A DNA stretch of 64,000 nt, from the NCBI GenBank assembly GCA_009760855.2, contig WPIO01000041.1:2867501-2931500 (forward strand), read 5' to 3'. The position numbers and the translations under genes are program-made. The DNA comes from Cristatella mucedo (Eukaryota > Bryozoa > Phylactolaemata > Cristatellidae). Shown here piece by piece: positions 1 through 10,904 of this stretch (position 1 is the stretch's first letter; each line of letters opens with the position of its first letter). The notes under the pieces are model-generated. The model did not search any database. It was not told the origin of the DNA and was given only the letters and a program-made list of their open reading frames with translations.

Positions 1-42
1 GACCAGGTGCTAAGCATTGATGAACAACTATAATAGTATACT

Positions 43-105
43 AATAATAATAGGTCGCTTGCACAGCACCCTAAGAGAACTTAAACTCTGCCCAGGCTCT
101 TAACA
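43..105 (-). repeat. SINE-B tail fragment
   Basis: Read on the minus strand, this is the 3' hairpin segment of SINE family B (the AGTTCTCT...GGGTGCTGTGC part), with the tRNA-like head missing or decayed. Confidence 0.4.
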
Positions 106-499
106 ACTCGCTGCAACAGAATCAACACCAAAAGGAACGGTATAAAGTATGCACAAGCAAACTAGTATCTGCTTAGGCTAGCATGCTAAAGCAAAAATGA
201 AGACACTCATGCTCACCGGCTAGTGTGGACCGGTGGCTAATGAAATCAACTAAGTCAAGAACAGGTATTCACGAAAGGCACACCGAAACAAACAAAGAGC
301 TCGCTGGGGCGAGGGGGGGGCAAAGCTGAAGGGAGCAGGTACCCTTTAGCTGAGACCTAAAAGATTCCAGCTCGATGCAGGTCAATGGCAGTGGTCGGCC
401 GGAAGCGAGTACTACTTAAAGATCTCGAGGATTACAGCAAGGAGAGGGGAGAGACTGGAATCTGAGGAGGGGGTGGCGCGAGAGTGCAGTGCAGTGCAG

Positions 500-770
500 T
501 GGATGAGCACGGAGCTCGGATAGGTCAAGGCTGGTGCAAGCTGTGAAGTGACCTGTAAGCCAGACAGGGAGGATCTACAAATCGATTTGATGCTTCGTTG
601 GGAGCCAGTGAAGCTCAGACAGAAATGGAGCACCGTGGCAGCCACGCCGGTGACACCAGTTGCCAGCAGCAGACGAGCAGCAGCCGAGTTTTGCACGAAG
701 TGCACATCATCGTGGGCACTCGATGGCCTGAAAGTCCTGAATCAAACAAGAGAGCTACAGCAATCAAGAG
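500..770 (-). mobile_element. LINE family A fragment (C-terminal RT region)
   Basis: On the minus strand a decayed frame reads VQNSAAARLL, and in a shifted frame LHWLPTKHQIDL. These match the VQNSAARLV and LHWLPVKQRIEFK signatures of the better copy at 16973-18232. Frameshifts make it a dead remnant. Confidence 0.45.
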
Positions 771-930
771 GTGATTGATGTGACTCGTTTGGCTGTCAAA
801 CTCTTGTCTAAGCAGCAGGCCCTGAATTTGGTGACACTAAAGGTAGGCCGACTTGACAGGACACACAGAATCATTAATCCTAGACAGGGATCGAACAATG
901 TGACTGGCTGTAGAGGTGGAGCATATAATG

Positions 931-1078
931 AAAAATATAATTTACTTGCACAGTGCCCTAAGAGAACTTAATCTCTATTTAGGTGATTCACATATGCCAC
1001 AGGGCTCGAGCCCACTACCTTGACCAGACCTTGGTCGGCACGGGGCGAGCACCTTAACAACTGTGCCATACCAGCTAG
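931..1078 (-). mobile_element. SINE-B copy
   Basis: The minus strand reads a tRNA-like head with an A box near 1060 and a B box GGGCTCGAGCCC near 1005, followed by the family tail hairpin around 950-990 and an AT-rich end. Confidence 0.65.
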
Positions 1079-1099
1079 GCAGCGAAGAATGGGTCTTAC

Positions 1100-1195
1100 G
1101 TGTGAGCGCCAGCTCGAGTGCGTGCGTGTGTGCGTGAGTGTGTGTGTGCGTGTGAGCGCACACATACGTAGGCGTGTATGAGCATGTATGTGCTA
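1100..1195. repeat. (TG)n/(CA)n-like simple repeat
   Basis: Imperfect TG/CG dinucleotide tract between two SINE-B copies that lie in opposite orientation. Confidence 0.7.
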
Positions 1196-1249
1196 GTGAG
1201 TCTGAGAATATAAACATTTTTTTGTCGGAAGCTCGATGAACGATATACC

Positions 1250-1395
1250 GCCGAGCTGGTTTGGCCCGGCGATTAAGGTGCTCGCCCCGACCAAGGTCTG
1301 GCTGAAGTCGTAGGCTCGAGCCCAAGGCATATGTGAAGCGCCTGAATAGAGATTGGATTATCTTGGGGTGCTATACAAATCAGTCATGTATATAT
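1250..1395 (+). mobile_element. SINE-B copy
   Basis: Starts GCCGAGCTGGTTTGGCCC, with A box and B box (about 1310-1325), then the shared 3' segment GCGCCTGAATAGAGATTGGA and an AT-rich end that runs into a TATA microsatellite (1385-1430). Confidence 0.7.
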
Positions 1396-1429
1396 ACAAT
1401 TATATATATATATATATATGTATATATAA

Positions 1430-1498
1430 ACAGCTCGAGCAACCCCAGGCAGCCCACGCAAGCGCTAACGACTACACAGCAGACTCATATTTGAAAAG
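1430..1498 (+). repeat. 68-bp direct repeat, copy 1
   Basis: The segment from CAGCTCGAGCAACCCC to ATATTTGAAAAGG recurs almost unchanged at 1926-1999, about 495 bp downstream. Confidence 0.8.
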
Positions 1499-1515
1499 GA
1501 AGGCAATCTATCTAG

Positions 1516-1555
<40 letters not shown>

Positions 1556-1573
1556 CTAGATAGATTGCCTTCC
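1498..1573. repeat. 76-bp perfect palindrome with AT core
   Basis: The left arm GGAAGGCAATCTATCTAGCT is exactly mirrored on the other strand by AGCTAGATAGATTGCCTTCC. Between them is an uninterrupted alternating AT core. The whole block can form one long hairpin or cruciform. It abuts direct-repeat copy 1. Confidence 0.9.
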
Positions 1574-1925
1574 CAGGGTTGGCTTAGAGTCTCTTGACAA
1601 ACTATCCAATTAGACCTGACCCGGTTGGATGCACATTAATTGTTCTAAAAGTCAGAATGCTATAAACGATGTCGCCTTTGCTGCATCGCTTTTTTTCTGA
1701 CAGCGCAGCAGGTGCACACAAAAAAACAATCATCTACTTCTGAGAACCTTGAGAACCATGCACAGACTCTTGGAGATTTTGCTTAATTTTGTTTGCAATG
1801 CGCACAGACGCCACAGATTAACGTTTGTGATGGATGTGTGAAAATTATTACAATCAGCCAAACAAAAAGCTGAATACATACCAAATAATCAGTCAGAGCT
1901 ACTACGTTAACCAAGAAACATAAAG

Positions 1926-1999
1926 AGCTCGAGCAACCCCAGGCAGCCCACGCAAGCGCTAACGACTAGACAGCAGACTCATATTTGAAAAGGCAGCCC
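1926..1999 (+). repeat. 68-bp direct repeat, copy 2
   Basis: Near-identical to 1430-1498, with a C/G difference in ACTACACAG versus ACTAGACAG. This copy is not followed by the palindrome. Confidence 0.8.
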
Positions 2000-2104
2000 C
2001 GGCCAACAACCTAAGGCAGTACTGCTACATTGCTTGTGCACTCTAGGTGTATGATGCTACCTGAATACGGTAGCTAATTGGCTTATCTGCTTTTTAGCAC
2101 TGAA

Positions 2105-2107
<3 letters not shown>

Positions 2108-2189
<82 letters not shown>
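2108..2189. repeat. (GA)n microsatellite
   Basis: About 41 uninterrupted GA units. The Ser/Leu-rich frames across it are artefacts. Confidence 0.95.
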
Positions 2190-2194
<5 letters not shown>

Positions 2195-2756
2195 GAAACC
2201 AACTTCTACAAGCGAGTCGAGAAACTAAATGCAGGACAATCGGCACCTTGACAGATATCAAGGCCTGGAAGAGCAAGTTCTTCATCAGACAAATTATGTA
2301 GTCAACTATCATGAAAATGGAACATGTGAAGCTCCTTTCAGACATGCCTGAAAAGGAGGTGACCTGGGTTGAAAAGAGTAGCACTATATTCCAATAGACT
2401 TCCTAAGCTAAAAATAAAAGAAGACACATGAATGATCCAACAGCCAGTTAGCATAGAACAAAGATTACTCTGGGCACATTTTTTCTTCCGGAGTGGCAGG
2501 CATGTGTCCATGCTGATATTGCAATTTAAAATTCGGATATCCAACATCGAAGCTAAGCGTTTCAACCATTCCCCCATTTCCAAGAAACAGAAGCAGGAAA
2601 ACCAGCTTCTTCTACATCTTCCAATTCACTAAGTGAGTGTAAGAGATGTGAGTGTAAGATGATTCCCCACTGCAATGCCCTCGAGTTTATAACCAACGAA
2701 TCTTTGCGGTAGCATGGGCATAGTGAGCATATACTGCATGCATTACTGGGCCGTGA

Positions 2757-2900
2757 TATTAGTAATACATTTCTTATAGTGCACCCAGAGAACTCAATCT
2801 CTTTCTAGGCACGTCACATTTGCTGCAAAAGTGGCACAATCGAATGGTTAGTGGAAGCATGCTCAATGACAACACGCATAGCATGGTTTAAGGTGTCACA
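2757..2900 (-). mobile_element. LINE family A 3' end fragment
   Basis: Minus-strand copy of the family A 3' UTR: the hairpin (CTAGAAAGAGATTGAGTTCT on the element strand) and the sequence just before it that carries TTTGCAGCAAATGT. Confidence 0.65.
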
Positions 2901-2913
2901 CAAAGGGTCAGTA

Positions 2914-3052
2914 TAGCCCAAGAATGTGTGCGCTCTTCACGGCATGGGTTCGAATCCTGCAGTTGAGCGATCCTTAATTGCCAACTGCAATCGGTGGTGA
3001 GAGCCAGTAAGGCTCTTCTGCTGCTATACAATTAAGGCTGTTAAATCAGCAA
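2914..3052 (+). mobile_element. SINE-A copy
   Basis: Contains the B box GGTTCGAATCC (about 2948), the body GATCCTTAATTGCC...AAGGCTCTTCTGCTGC and the family tail GCTGTTAAATCAGC. The A box region is decayed. Confidence 0.7.
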
Positions 3053-3264
3053 AGATACACAGTGTGTATCCCGTTTCTTGTTTGCACAGTGGTGCAAGGA
3101 GTACAAATCTTGAGATAAGCACTTTCATGATTTGCACGGAGTATCGACAAACAAAGCCACATCCACAAGCTCCAAAGAGTAAGGTGCCGGTGTGGCCAAA
3201 GGGGGCCAAAGGGGGCCCGGTCCGATCTCTTGGACCGATCAGAAGGCTTTCGTCTGGCTAGCCA

Positions 3265-3812
3265 GTCAAGCAGCGCATCGACTTTAAGGTTGTGTCGCCC
3301 ACTTTGAGGTCCCTTCATTCTTTGGCTCCAGCCTACCTATCTGATCTACTGCCCCACTAGGCTAAGCGTCGTACCACCTGGTTTGTGGAATCTTAACTGT
3401 TTACCTATAGCTCGTACACAACTCAAGTCCTTTGGAGACCATGCCTTTAGTTCGTATGCTCCCAAAGCCTAGAACTCACTCCCGACTTCCATCACTACAT
3501 CCCCTGACTTGGCCACGTTTAAAAAGAAACTAAAAATGCACCTATGTTTCATAGCATTTAGTGGCTCCCTGTGATTCGTCCTTTATGTGCTTATGCATGA
3601 CGACACTGTGCATGCTGCCACTAATCACACTTGCATGCTGACCCTGTGCATGTCACACCTAACCATGCCATTCTTGTTGTTTATCGAGCATGCTACCACT
3701 AACTATTCGATCGTGTCTCCCTTGCAGCAAATGTAAAGCATCTAGAAAGAGATTGAGTTCTCTGAGGGTGCTTTATCAAGTATATTATTATTGCTAATAT
3801 TATTATTATTGG
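3265..3812 (+). mobile_element. LINE family A 3' part
   Basis: Decayed C-terminal RT frame (SLAPAYLSDLLPH, then the NSLPTS region) followed by the 3' UTR, the conserved hairpin near 3735-3775 and an ATT-rich end. Confidence 0.7.
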
Positions 3813-4360
3813 GTCAGGTAGCTTGCAGCTCCTCAACATGCTCCCTCAGCTTTCTCGTGAATGGCTGCCTCTGGCAATGTCAAGCTCTGCCCTAACTAGG
3901 CATCAATAATCAATAATCAATAATAAGCAAGCTAAATAAAAGTCGTGAGCACCAGTCGTGGACTTGAGGACATCGTCATTCTGCCCCGCCTGCCCTACCT
4001 ACACCCATCTAGCTAAACAGGTGTTACCAGTATTAAGCCAGTGAGAGGAGTGGACGTGGACCTTGCCCGGCAGGGGTAGCCAATCCTAAGAAGACAGAAG
4101 CCGTATGTCGGGCAGCGCGCCGGAAAGGCCATTCTGCCCGACACAACCCTTCATACCAATCCATCGAGAGCCTTTGCTATATCTATGTACTCAGCAGCTG
4201 AAGGGGCTGCCATGGCCTACTGGCCAAGCAGTGGGAGCTGCCACCCTTTCGATCGGCTCTCTGCCAGGCCTGCAATGCACGGCCGACAAGTTAGGACACC
4301 TAGACGGCAAAGAGTCGACATCATAGAAACCAGTGTACTAGCTGCTTGAGCAGTCCGACC

Positions 4361-4446
4361 CAAAGCTAGAGGTAAGAGCTGGAGGTCGAGGCCAAAGCTA
4401 GAGGTCAGAGCTGGAGGTCGAGGTCAGAGATAGGGGTCAGAGCTGA
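4361..4446 (+). repeat. 32-bp minisatellite, about 2.6 copies
   Basis: The unit contains AAAGCTAGAGGTCAGAGCTG followed by GAGGTCGAGG. Confidence 0.75.
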
Positions 4447-4716
4447 AAGGGCAGGGTCACATCGAGGTCGACTCAGTGGCTAGAGCACTCTGGGAGCAGC
4501 ACTCTCTGAATGTGAAACAATGGTACGGATCCACTAGATTCACGAGCGCTGTCAAAACCGAAGCTTCACCAGCGCTGCTTCAGTAGGCACCGAGGCAGCA
4601 CGACAAGCACCAAGCAGCCTCTTCTGCCTCCTACTACTCCAGCCCCTCTCTTGTCTGTCTGGATGGGCGTGGCCGGGCAAAACTCCACAAAGTGTTACAT
4701 ATATAGCCTCTTTCTC

Positions 4717-4885
4717 TTAGCCCAGGGGTTGGGTGCTTGCACGTCACGACCTGGGGCAGAGGTTCGAGTCCTGTCAGCAGGCAAGCCTGTATTGCCTCCA
4801 GCAAGCTGTGGTGGCAGCCGTCGAGGCCCTTCTGCTGCTATTTAAAAACGAGGCTGCGCAACCAGCTGACCAGCTATCTATTTCT
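4717..4885 (+). mobile_element. SINE-A copy
   Basis: tRNA-like head with A box near 4719 and B box GGTTCGAGTCC near 4760, body GGCAGCCGTCGAGGCCCTTC, and a tail in decayed form. The insertion between B box and body is longer than usual. Confidence 0.65.
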
Positions 4886-5639
4886 TACATACTAGAAGAG
4901 TGCAGATGCAGTGGAGCTGGTGGCAGGAGTTCTTTGCAGAGTTTGGCAAGCTGACAGCAGCAAGTTAACGCTTTGCTTTTTCGAGCAAAGAAACCTCAGT
5001 AGAGGAGAAATATAATTCCCTCTGGAAGCCGAGTTTCTACGTGGCACCAGCTTTGCGCTGCCAGCAGCGTGGTCGCTAGGGCCACAGGAAGGTGCGAGCA
5101 TGATGCGAATAGCCAGAAGAGTTACTATTATTGCTGCCCATCGAGATGCAACGAATTGTACTTACAAACGCAATAAAAAAGGTACCTGGCTTGCGTGCCA
5201 ACTGTCGAGTAGCCTTAGCAGACGCTTCACAGCAAGAAGCATCACATGGGCTCAACGCGCCAATCCCTGCACTTAAAAGACCACGCTACGAATAGAGGAA
5301 TGGAAGCAAGGAACATACCTGCGAAAATTCACATTCATACCTATGCATTTCTTCCCAGCAGTATCTGGAAAACTCGGTCTGTTTTCAAATCGGAAGGTTT
5401 CTGGAATGGCTTGTAACGGAAATGACGTGGGGGACCACAGAGTTGCTCTAGTCGTGACAAAGCAGCAACTACAGCCACAGCCATTGACCTCGGGCTTGTA
5501 GCATAGGCAACCACAGCTTCCCCTGGGCTTGGCCAGAAGCTTGGCTGCAGACTGCAGAAGTGCTCAACATTTCAGCCATAGCATTAAGTCCGAGTACTAG
5601 CCGGTCCACTTCTGCTGGCTGACTGGTGCCATCGGGCCA

Positions 5640-5798
5640 AGGTAGCCCTGGAGGTAAGGTGCTAGCTCTTCACGACCGAGTGCGCAGGTTCGAGATCTGC
5701 AGTGGCCGATCCTGTATATTGCGAACTGCAAGCGGTGGTGATAGCCGTTTAGGCTCTTCTGCTGCTATACAAATGAGGCTGTTAAATTACAGTGTATA
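5640..5798 (+). mobile_element. SINE-A copy
   Basis: Shows AGGTAAGGTGCTAGC in the head, B box GGTTCGAGATC, the body GGTGATAGCCGTTTAGGCTC, and the tail GAGGCTGTTAAAT. Confidence 0.75.
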
Positions 5799-6887
5799 GG
5801 CTGCTATTTGCAATGGGACGGAGTGTGTTCAGAAGCCCACCCCCAGCTTGGTAAGGCTTTTGGCTGGCAGAGGCCAGCTGCCTCAGGCCCTATCTTATCC
5901 CTTCCCTCCTCTCCTCAGAGCAATGGCAGAGGACGATGGCCCATCAGACAAATAGATCGCGAACAGATGGGCGACAACGAATGGCAGAACTAAACAAAAA
6001 CAGACGTAGCCATGAATATTATCCCAAAGGCTATATCAAAATGCTAGGCTATGCACAGTAGCCTGCACTTTGCCATGTCCCTAAAAAAAGTGTGGTCTCG
6101 GAGCAGTCAATAATGACAACAAAATACACAGGGGTGTTGGCCCGACATAATGCCGTGCAATAATCAGCAAACATCGTGAAAGTGCATGGCCTCCAAGTGT
6201 AGTGCTAACTCATCAAACAAAAAGAACATGCACTGGCCATTTTCAGCATGGAACTATAGAAGAATTAGGATACTGCCAACCAGCAATCATGAACTGCGAC
6301 CTAATCACTTTGCAGACCAAGGACACCCACCTAAGAATTCTCCCCCATCATTTTAGCAGTCAGCAGCCAACAAGCAACGACTGATTTTAAGCTGCACTTA
6401 TCCAAAAATGTGTGACCATCTTTCCAACTCAAAAATTCATCAAATGACTTCAGCGATGATCACCAGAGAGCATCATGAGCATCAGAGGAAGTTGGCAGGA
6501 TGGCTGGTCACGAAAACGTTATAAACCCAGCTTCAGACAGATACGATTGCACTGCATGGGTTGAAGTTCATCACAGGCCTAACGGTATTTTGTCCAACGT
6601 CAACCATTTCAACACAATCTGTCTGATCGTGGTCAGCCGTTAGCCACACAGTACTTCCAAAACAGCCACGAAGCAGGCTGATTGCAGAGTGGCTATCTTT
6701 ACTTTACTGCGACAGTAATGGACCGCCTTGCGAAGGAGCAGGGATCAGCAGCAAGCAGGTCAGGAAAAGGCTGCGATGAACCTCACTAAACGCTTCGCCT
6801 CAGCGAGCGTGTACAAGCGTCGAGCCCCCCCCCCCCCCCCCGGACACGCTGAGCCGTTGTACCAAAGAGCAAAGCTGCGGCTCGGGT

Positions 6888-6893
6888 TCTTAC
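6888..6893 (-). other. Splice donor of kinase exon 1
   Basis: On the minus strand the exon ends ...TTCACG and the intron opens GTAAGA, a near-consensus U1 donor. It falls just where Fes/Fer homology stops: the frame beyond it becomes Arg/Gly-rich and unrelated. A run of about 14 C lies about 55 bases further into the intron (6827-6840). Confidence 0.65.
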
Positions 6894-7220
6894 CGTGAAT
6901 ATTGGGGTGTAGGTAGCCGCAGCGGCGTCGCTAGGCACCGGGCCAAGGCGCTGGGCGAGCTGAGCGACGCCCTCGAGCGCAGCAGCGTACTCCCTGTCAC
7001 ATTTGGCTCTAGCCAAAATGCAGCGCCGCATGCATTCGAAGAGCCGTAGTTCGGTGTCCTGCACCTGCAGCACCGCCTCCCTTGCCTCGCTGCTCAGCAG
7101 GGCCTTGTCGAAAGGCACCAAGCCAGACCACGTCAGCTGCTGTGCCGGTGATGGCGACGGCAGCGGTGACGAGGGGGTTCCACTGCCGGCATTTGCTGCT
7201 GCAGCTGCCGGCTGCTCCAT
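6894..7220 (-). CDS. First coding exon of a Fes/Fer-like F-BAR tyrosine kinase (partial)
   Basis: The exon encodes 109 residues. Residues 1-35 are a low-complexity Ala/Ser/Pro/Gln leader (MEQPAAAAANAG...). Residues 45-109 match the start of the FCH/F-BAR domain of Fes and Fer: EAVLQVQDTELRLFE (about 49-63), then a basic stretch, CDREYAA (about 74-80), and YTPIFT at the end. In Fer the matching stretch reads EAVLKLQDWELRLLE followed by SDKEYAS, from memory of the family. The F-BAR domain of these cytoplasmic kinases binds curved membrane and drives oligomerisation; the SH2 and kinase domains should lie in later exons. The start is the first Met after an in-frame stop near 7341. The exon ends in phase 0 at ACG|GTAAGA. 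The leader is longer than in vertebrate Fes/Fer, where FCH begins almost at Met1. No further exon was recognised downstream (positions below 6893). Family assignment is good; Fes versus Fer cannot be decided. Confidence 0.75.
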
Positions 7221-7372
7221 CTGAAAAGTGCAGCGTTGCCAACGCTTGACGGGTATCCGGCTGACCTTGTGCTCTACATGAGCATGACATGTGGCCAGGC
7301 CGAAGCGATGGCTGAATACTCGACAACAGCAGCTGGTCTGCTATCAGGGCAACCTTGGATTAATGCAGCTCA

Positions 7373-7379
7373 CCCCCTC

Positions 7380-7410
<31 letters not shown>

Positions 7411-7684
7411 CCCTGTCTCTCTATCAGTCTATGTCTGTCTCCATCTTTCTCTCCCTCTCGGTGTCTCTCTTCGTCTTTCAGTCTATGTCTGTCTCCCTCT
7501 CTCTATCTATGTCTGTCTCCGTCTCTCTCACCCCGTCTCTCTCTGTCTATGTCTGTCTCAGTCTCTCTCTCTCTCCCTCTCGGTGTCTCTCTCCGTCTCT
7601 GTCAGTCTATGTCTGGCTCTGCCTCTCTCTCTCCCTATATCTCCGTCTCCTTCTATCTCCGTGTCTCTGTGTCTCTCTCTCCCT
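7373..7684 (+). repeat. Degenerate CT-rich microsatellite upstream of kinase exon
   Basis: CTCTCT tracts alternate with CTGTCTATGTCTGTCTC blocks. The tract is purine-rich on the kinase coding strand and begins about 150 bp upstream of its ATG, so it may lie in the promoter or 5' UTR. The long Ser/Leu frames here are low-complexity artefacts. Confidence 0.9.
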
Positions 7685-7699
7685 TACGTGCGCACCGGT

Positions 7700-9180
7700 G
7701 AACAAGGGGTCACAGAGCTAAACTTCAAGCTGCATCCTTCCGTTAGATTGTGGGAAAACTACCAGCCACACTGCTTTCTGACGCCATGGAAACGTTCAAA
7801 CGAACGGGCAATCAAGCCGAGGTCATAAAAGCATCACTGAGCGCTCTCGCACAGCTTCGGGACAAACTCGGGTAAACCATCGATCAACCCGACGAGCTCC
7901 TTCGACTACTAGTGTCGTCGAGAAAAAAGCACGGCATACAGTCGACCGCTGTGCTGCCACAGTGAGCGCCTGGGGCGCCATGAAGACCTTACCTAGTTAT
8001 GTGCAGCTGTCGCCCGAGAAAGCGAGTGCAGCTCAATAGTGGTGCGACGGCAAGAGCATAGCAGCGTATAACGCTATGCACGACGTTGGTTCTTAAAGAC
8101 AAAAAATCCGCGGCCGTCGGTGATGAGCATCATCGCTAGGAGTGCTAAATCAAAGGCCAAAACTCTCGGCTCACTTTCGCGCAATCCATCTTTTTAAGGC
8201 CAAGGCCAATAACCGTTATCGGTAGTCCAGTCCAGCGCGTCCAGAGTCTGTTCGAGTCCCCTGGAATCCACCCTTCGCGCTTCTGGCCAGAAGCAAATTT
8301 AGCTTCGATAACAGTAGTCGCTCTGAAGGAAATTCTTTAAGACGTATAAGAGCTTCACCCGATAAGATTCAAACTGCTGGGTCACTAGCACGCCCCCGAC
8401 AACACAAGTCAAGGTATACCGAACGGGGTCAGAATGGCAACAACTTCCGGATTTGGCTCACGGGGCGCTCCCTAAAGCGGCGAAGCACATGCGGATTGGA
8501 GTTACTGGCTAGCCGGAAAAGGGGGCGGAGCGAGCACAGTTTTACCAGTGACCTGGTAGCAGTTAGCCTAGCCTGCGCTAGGGGTCGCGATGGTGCAATC
8601 GGGTTGGCCTGATTAGCCACAAAGCTGTCGCATCTCAGAGCCTCGTCTTCAACGGCAGCATACTAATTTGGCAGCCCCAGACGGCCAGTCCGGAATGTGT
8701 GGGCGGGCTTAGCATTATGTCGGGACGCCTAACGATAAGGTAGACAGATATGCAGCGGGTTTGGCCAATCGTGGGAAACCCGGCGGCCATATTACCCGAG
8801 GTTAAAGCCACAACCTGCACCTTCTGGCCTGCAACAAGAATTCTCGGAAACCGAGTGGGTGTGGTTGTTTTTCCCCCAGAAAAAAAGACCTAGATATTCA
8901 AAGTTACTATAAAAATTTGCTAGCATTTAAAATGAACCTTCGTTCGTTTTGATGCTGCGTTGGCTTTTGGCAGCCGATTCTGACTGAGCGAGCGTTTCAA
9001 ACCAAGTTTATAGCGGGTAGAGTCGGGTATAGCTGCCTAAAGCCGTATTTACGGGGTGAGTCTTGCTTCTGTCCTTATCTTGTCCCGCTCCCGTCTTTGA
9101 TGCATACGTCACAAAAACTGGAAGCGGTCCAAGACTTAGACAGGACGGAACGAAGACTCGGAAGCCGGTGTACTTCTTGA
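7700..9180. other. No recognised gene
   Basis: Mixed-composition DNA with only short frames. If the kinase promoter is conventional, its upstream control region would lie here, but I see no TATA box or other element I can defend. Confidence 0.3.
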
Positions 9181-9182
9181 CC

Positions 9183-9575
9183 CTCGGTTGTTTGCCCAAG
9201 GGTAGGGCGCTCGCCCTCCGCGAGCCAGCTCGTGGGTTCGAGTACTGCTGCTTTTTTTTTTGGTTGCCGTCGCACTGCACAGAACGCCAACCGATGAGCA
9301 TTACAACAACAACAGTTTATTCGACTATGCACGGAGACGGGGAAGCACAACTTATAAGCACTCGAGCCTTCTCAACAACCTCGGAAATCGCCGTCTTGTC
9401 GAGCTCACGCCGGGTATGTCCTCGGAAGCCCGGCGAGGAAAGCGCATATTAGCAAGTCATCCTTCGAAGCCGCACTCACCGCTTCGGGTAATCCTGTATT
9501 GCCGTCTTGAAGCTGCAGCGATAGCCATCGAGGCTCTTCTGCCGTTATATAAATGAGGCTGTCAAATCAGCTAGC
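9183..9575 (+). mobile_element. SINE-A copy split by about 200 bp
   Basis: The head with B box GGGTTCGAGTACTGC lies near 9180-9250. The body and tail (AATCCTGTATTGCC ... AGGCTGTCAAATCAGCTAGC) resume near 9488. The intervening piece includes a segment (GAACGCCAACCGATGAGCAT...) resembling one near 14975, suggesting another repeat inserted in the SINE. Confidence 0.55.
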
Positions 9576-10074
9576 TTTTGCTTTACTTGGGCCAAGAATT
9601 ACGAAAGATGGAACAAACGACCAATCCTATGGGCCGTCGAGAGCGAGCCTTCTACATTACTTTTATGGGTATGGCGGAATTGACTCGACCGGTGCAATAA
9701 AAGAAACGTGTCGCGACAGTTCCTGTTTATGGGACATTTCGAGCTCATCATATTAGAATATGATATTGACGCGGCAGGAGAAGGAGGCAATCGCGGAAGG
9801 TTAAAATTCATTGCAAGGGGCATCTCGGAGGGTCATTTTCTCCCTCCCTAACCATAGCAATTTTTCCACGATTGCTGGGGGTGGAGCAAGTATGAAGCAA
9901 GACTTACACGAAAACTGACCCTGTAACTTTCTCCAAGAAGGAAGAAAGAAGCAGGACGTAAGCAGGACATAAGCAGGACAGAGGCAAAACTCTGTGTAAA
10001 TGAATCGAGAAGTATCATAGTTGGAACGGCGTTCGTGCCGTGTTTACAAGCGTAGTAAGTAAGACATTCTATAT

Positions 10075-10135
10075 ATTTAATGTAAAGAAAGAGATTGAGT
10101 TCTCTGAAGGCGTTTGTTCAAGTGTTTTATTATTA
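10075..10135 (+). mobile_element. LINE family A 3' end remnant
   Basis: Carries AAAGAGATTGAGTTCTCTGA and the ATT-rich terminus of family A, and nothing else of the element. Confidence 0.55.
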
Positions 10136-10139
10136 TTTT

Positions 10140-10900
10140 TTGTGTCGAATTTCTTGTTTATCGCGTGGGTTGTAAGAGTGCTTCCGGTTTTCAAACCGGT
10201 GGGTGTGTTGGATTTTCCCAGCTTCAACCTCAAGTTTCTTATTACAGTCGGCTGCATCGTGGGTATTGGGGCCCGAGTTGGTTAAGAAGGCGTATTCTGT
10301 CAGGTATTCCGGGACAAAGGTGCCCAGTCGTTGTCAACGACTGCTGGAGCCAACTTTCTACGCTTGCGAGCGTTTCGTTAGCTCTGTTCCACGCCGCCCG
10401 GTTGTCTTGTTCTACCTACTGTTTCCCCAATAGTATTGTTTAGTTTCCCCTGCTTATGTTTGCACACTTGTGACTTACTGACAAAGAGAACGAATCTCAA
10501 ACGGCCGTCCCTCTGACCTTGCGACAGCCGCGGGGCTTGGAGAAGACATTATTAGCATAGGGAAGATTCTAGGGAGAATAATGTATCGCTCTAGTCTCGG
10601 TTATAAAAACATTGCTTAGATTAGGATTGTAACGCCGAAGGCTCGGCGGGGTAAGCTTGACCTGCCGCTTACCTAGCGGCGTAGCCTATCGCCTAATGCC
10701 GTTCGGTGCGCGCCTACGCGCAATAAGCTGGCCGCCACGAAACGAGCGTTTCTGGCGCTGACCTGCCTACCGTTACTAAAGGGGGTCGTGAGTCCGCGGC
10801 GTGAATTGGAAGCGAGACACACAGATTGGGGATTTTACTGAACTTTATTCGCAAGCGCACAAAGTCGCTGCGCGTCTAGTTCAGCTTTATCTCCACACTC
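10140..10900. other. No recognised gene; short inverted repeat
   Basis: Contains a perfect 19-base hairpin at 10325-10343 (CAGTCGTTG, T, CAACGACTG). A 109-residue frame at 10114-10443 has no recognisable domain and I do not call it a gene. Confidence 0.35.
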
Positions 10901-10904
10901 CTCG

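Larger units (their letters stand above)
1..6890 (-). other. Probable first intron of the kinase gene, repeat-filled
   Basis: No minus-strand frame here continues the F-BAR domain, so the second exon probably lies outside the window. What can be seen is SINE and LINE debris, a 76-bp palindrome, a GA microsatellite and a 32-bp minisatellite, each listed separately. The stretches 1580-1920, 2200-2750, 3820-4360, 4890-5630 and 5800-6880 hold nothing I can name. That this is intron rests only on the donor at 6893. Confidence 0.4.
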
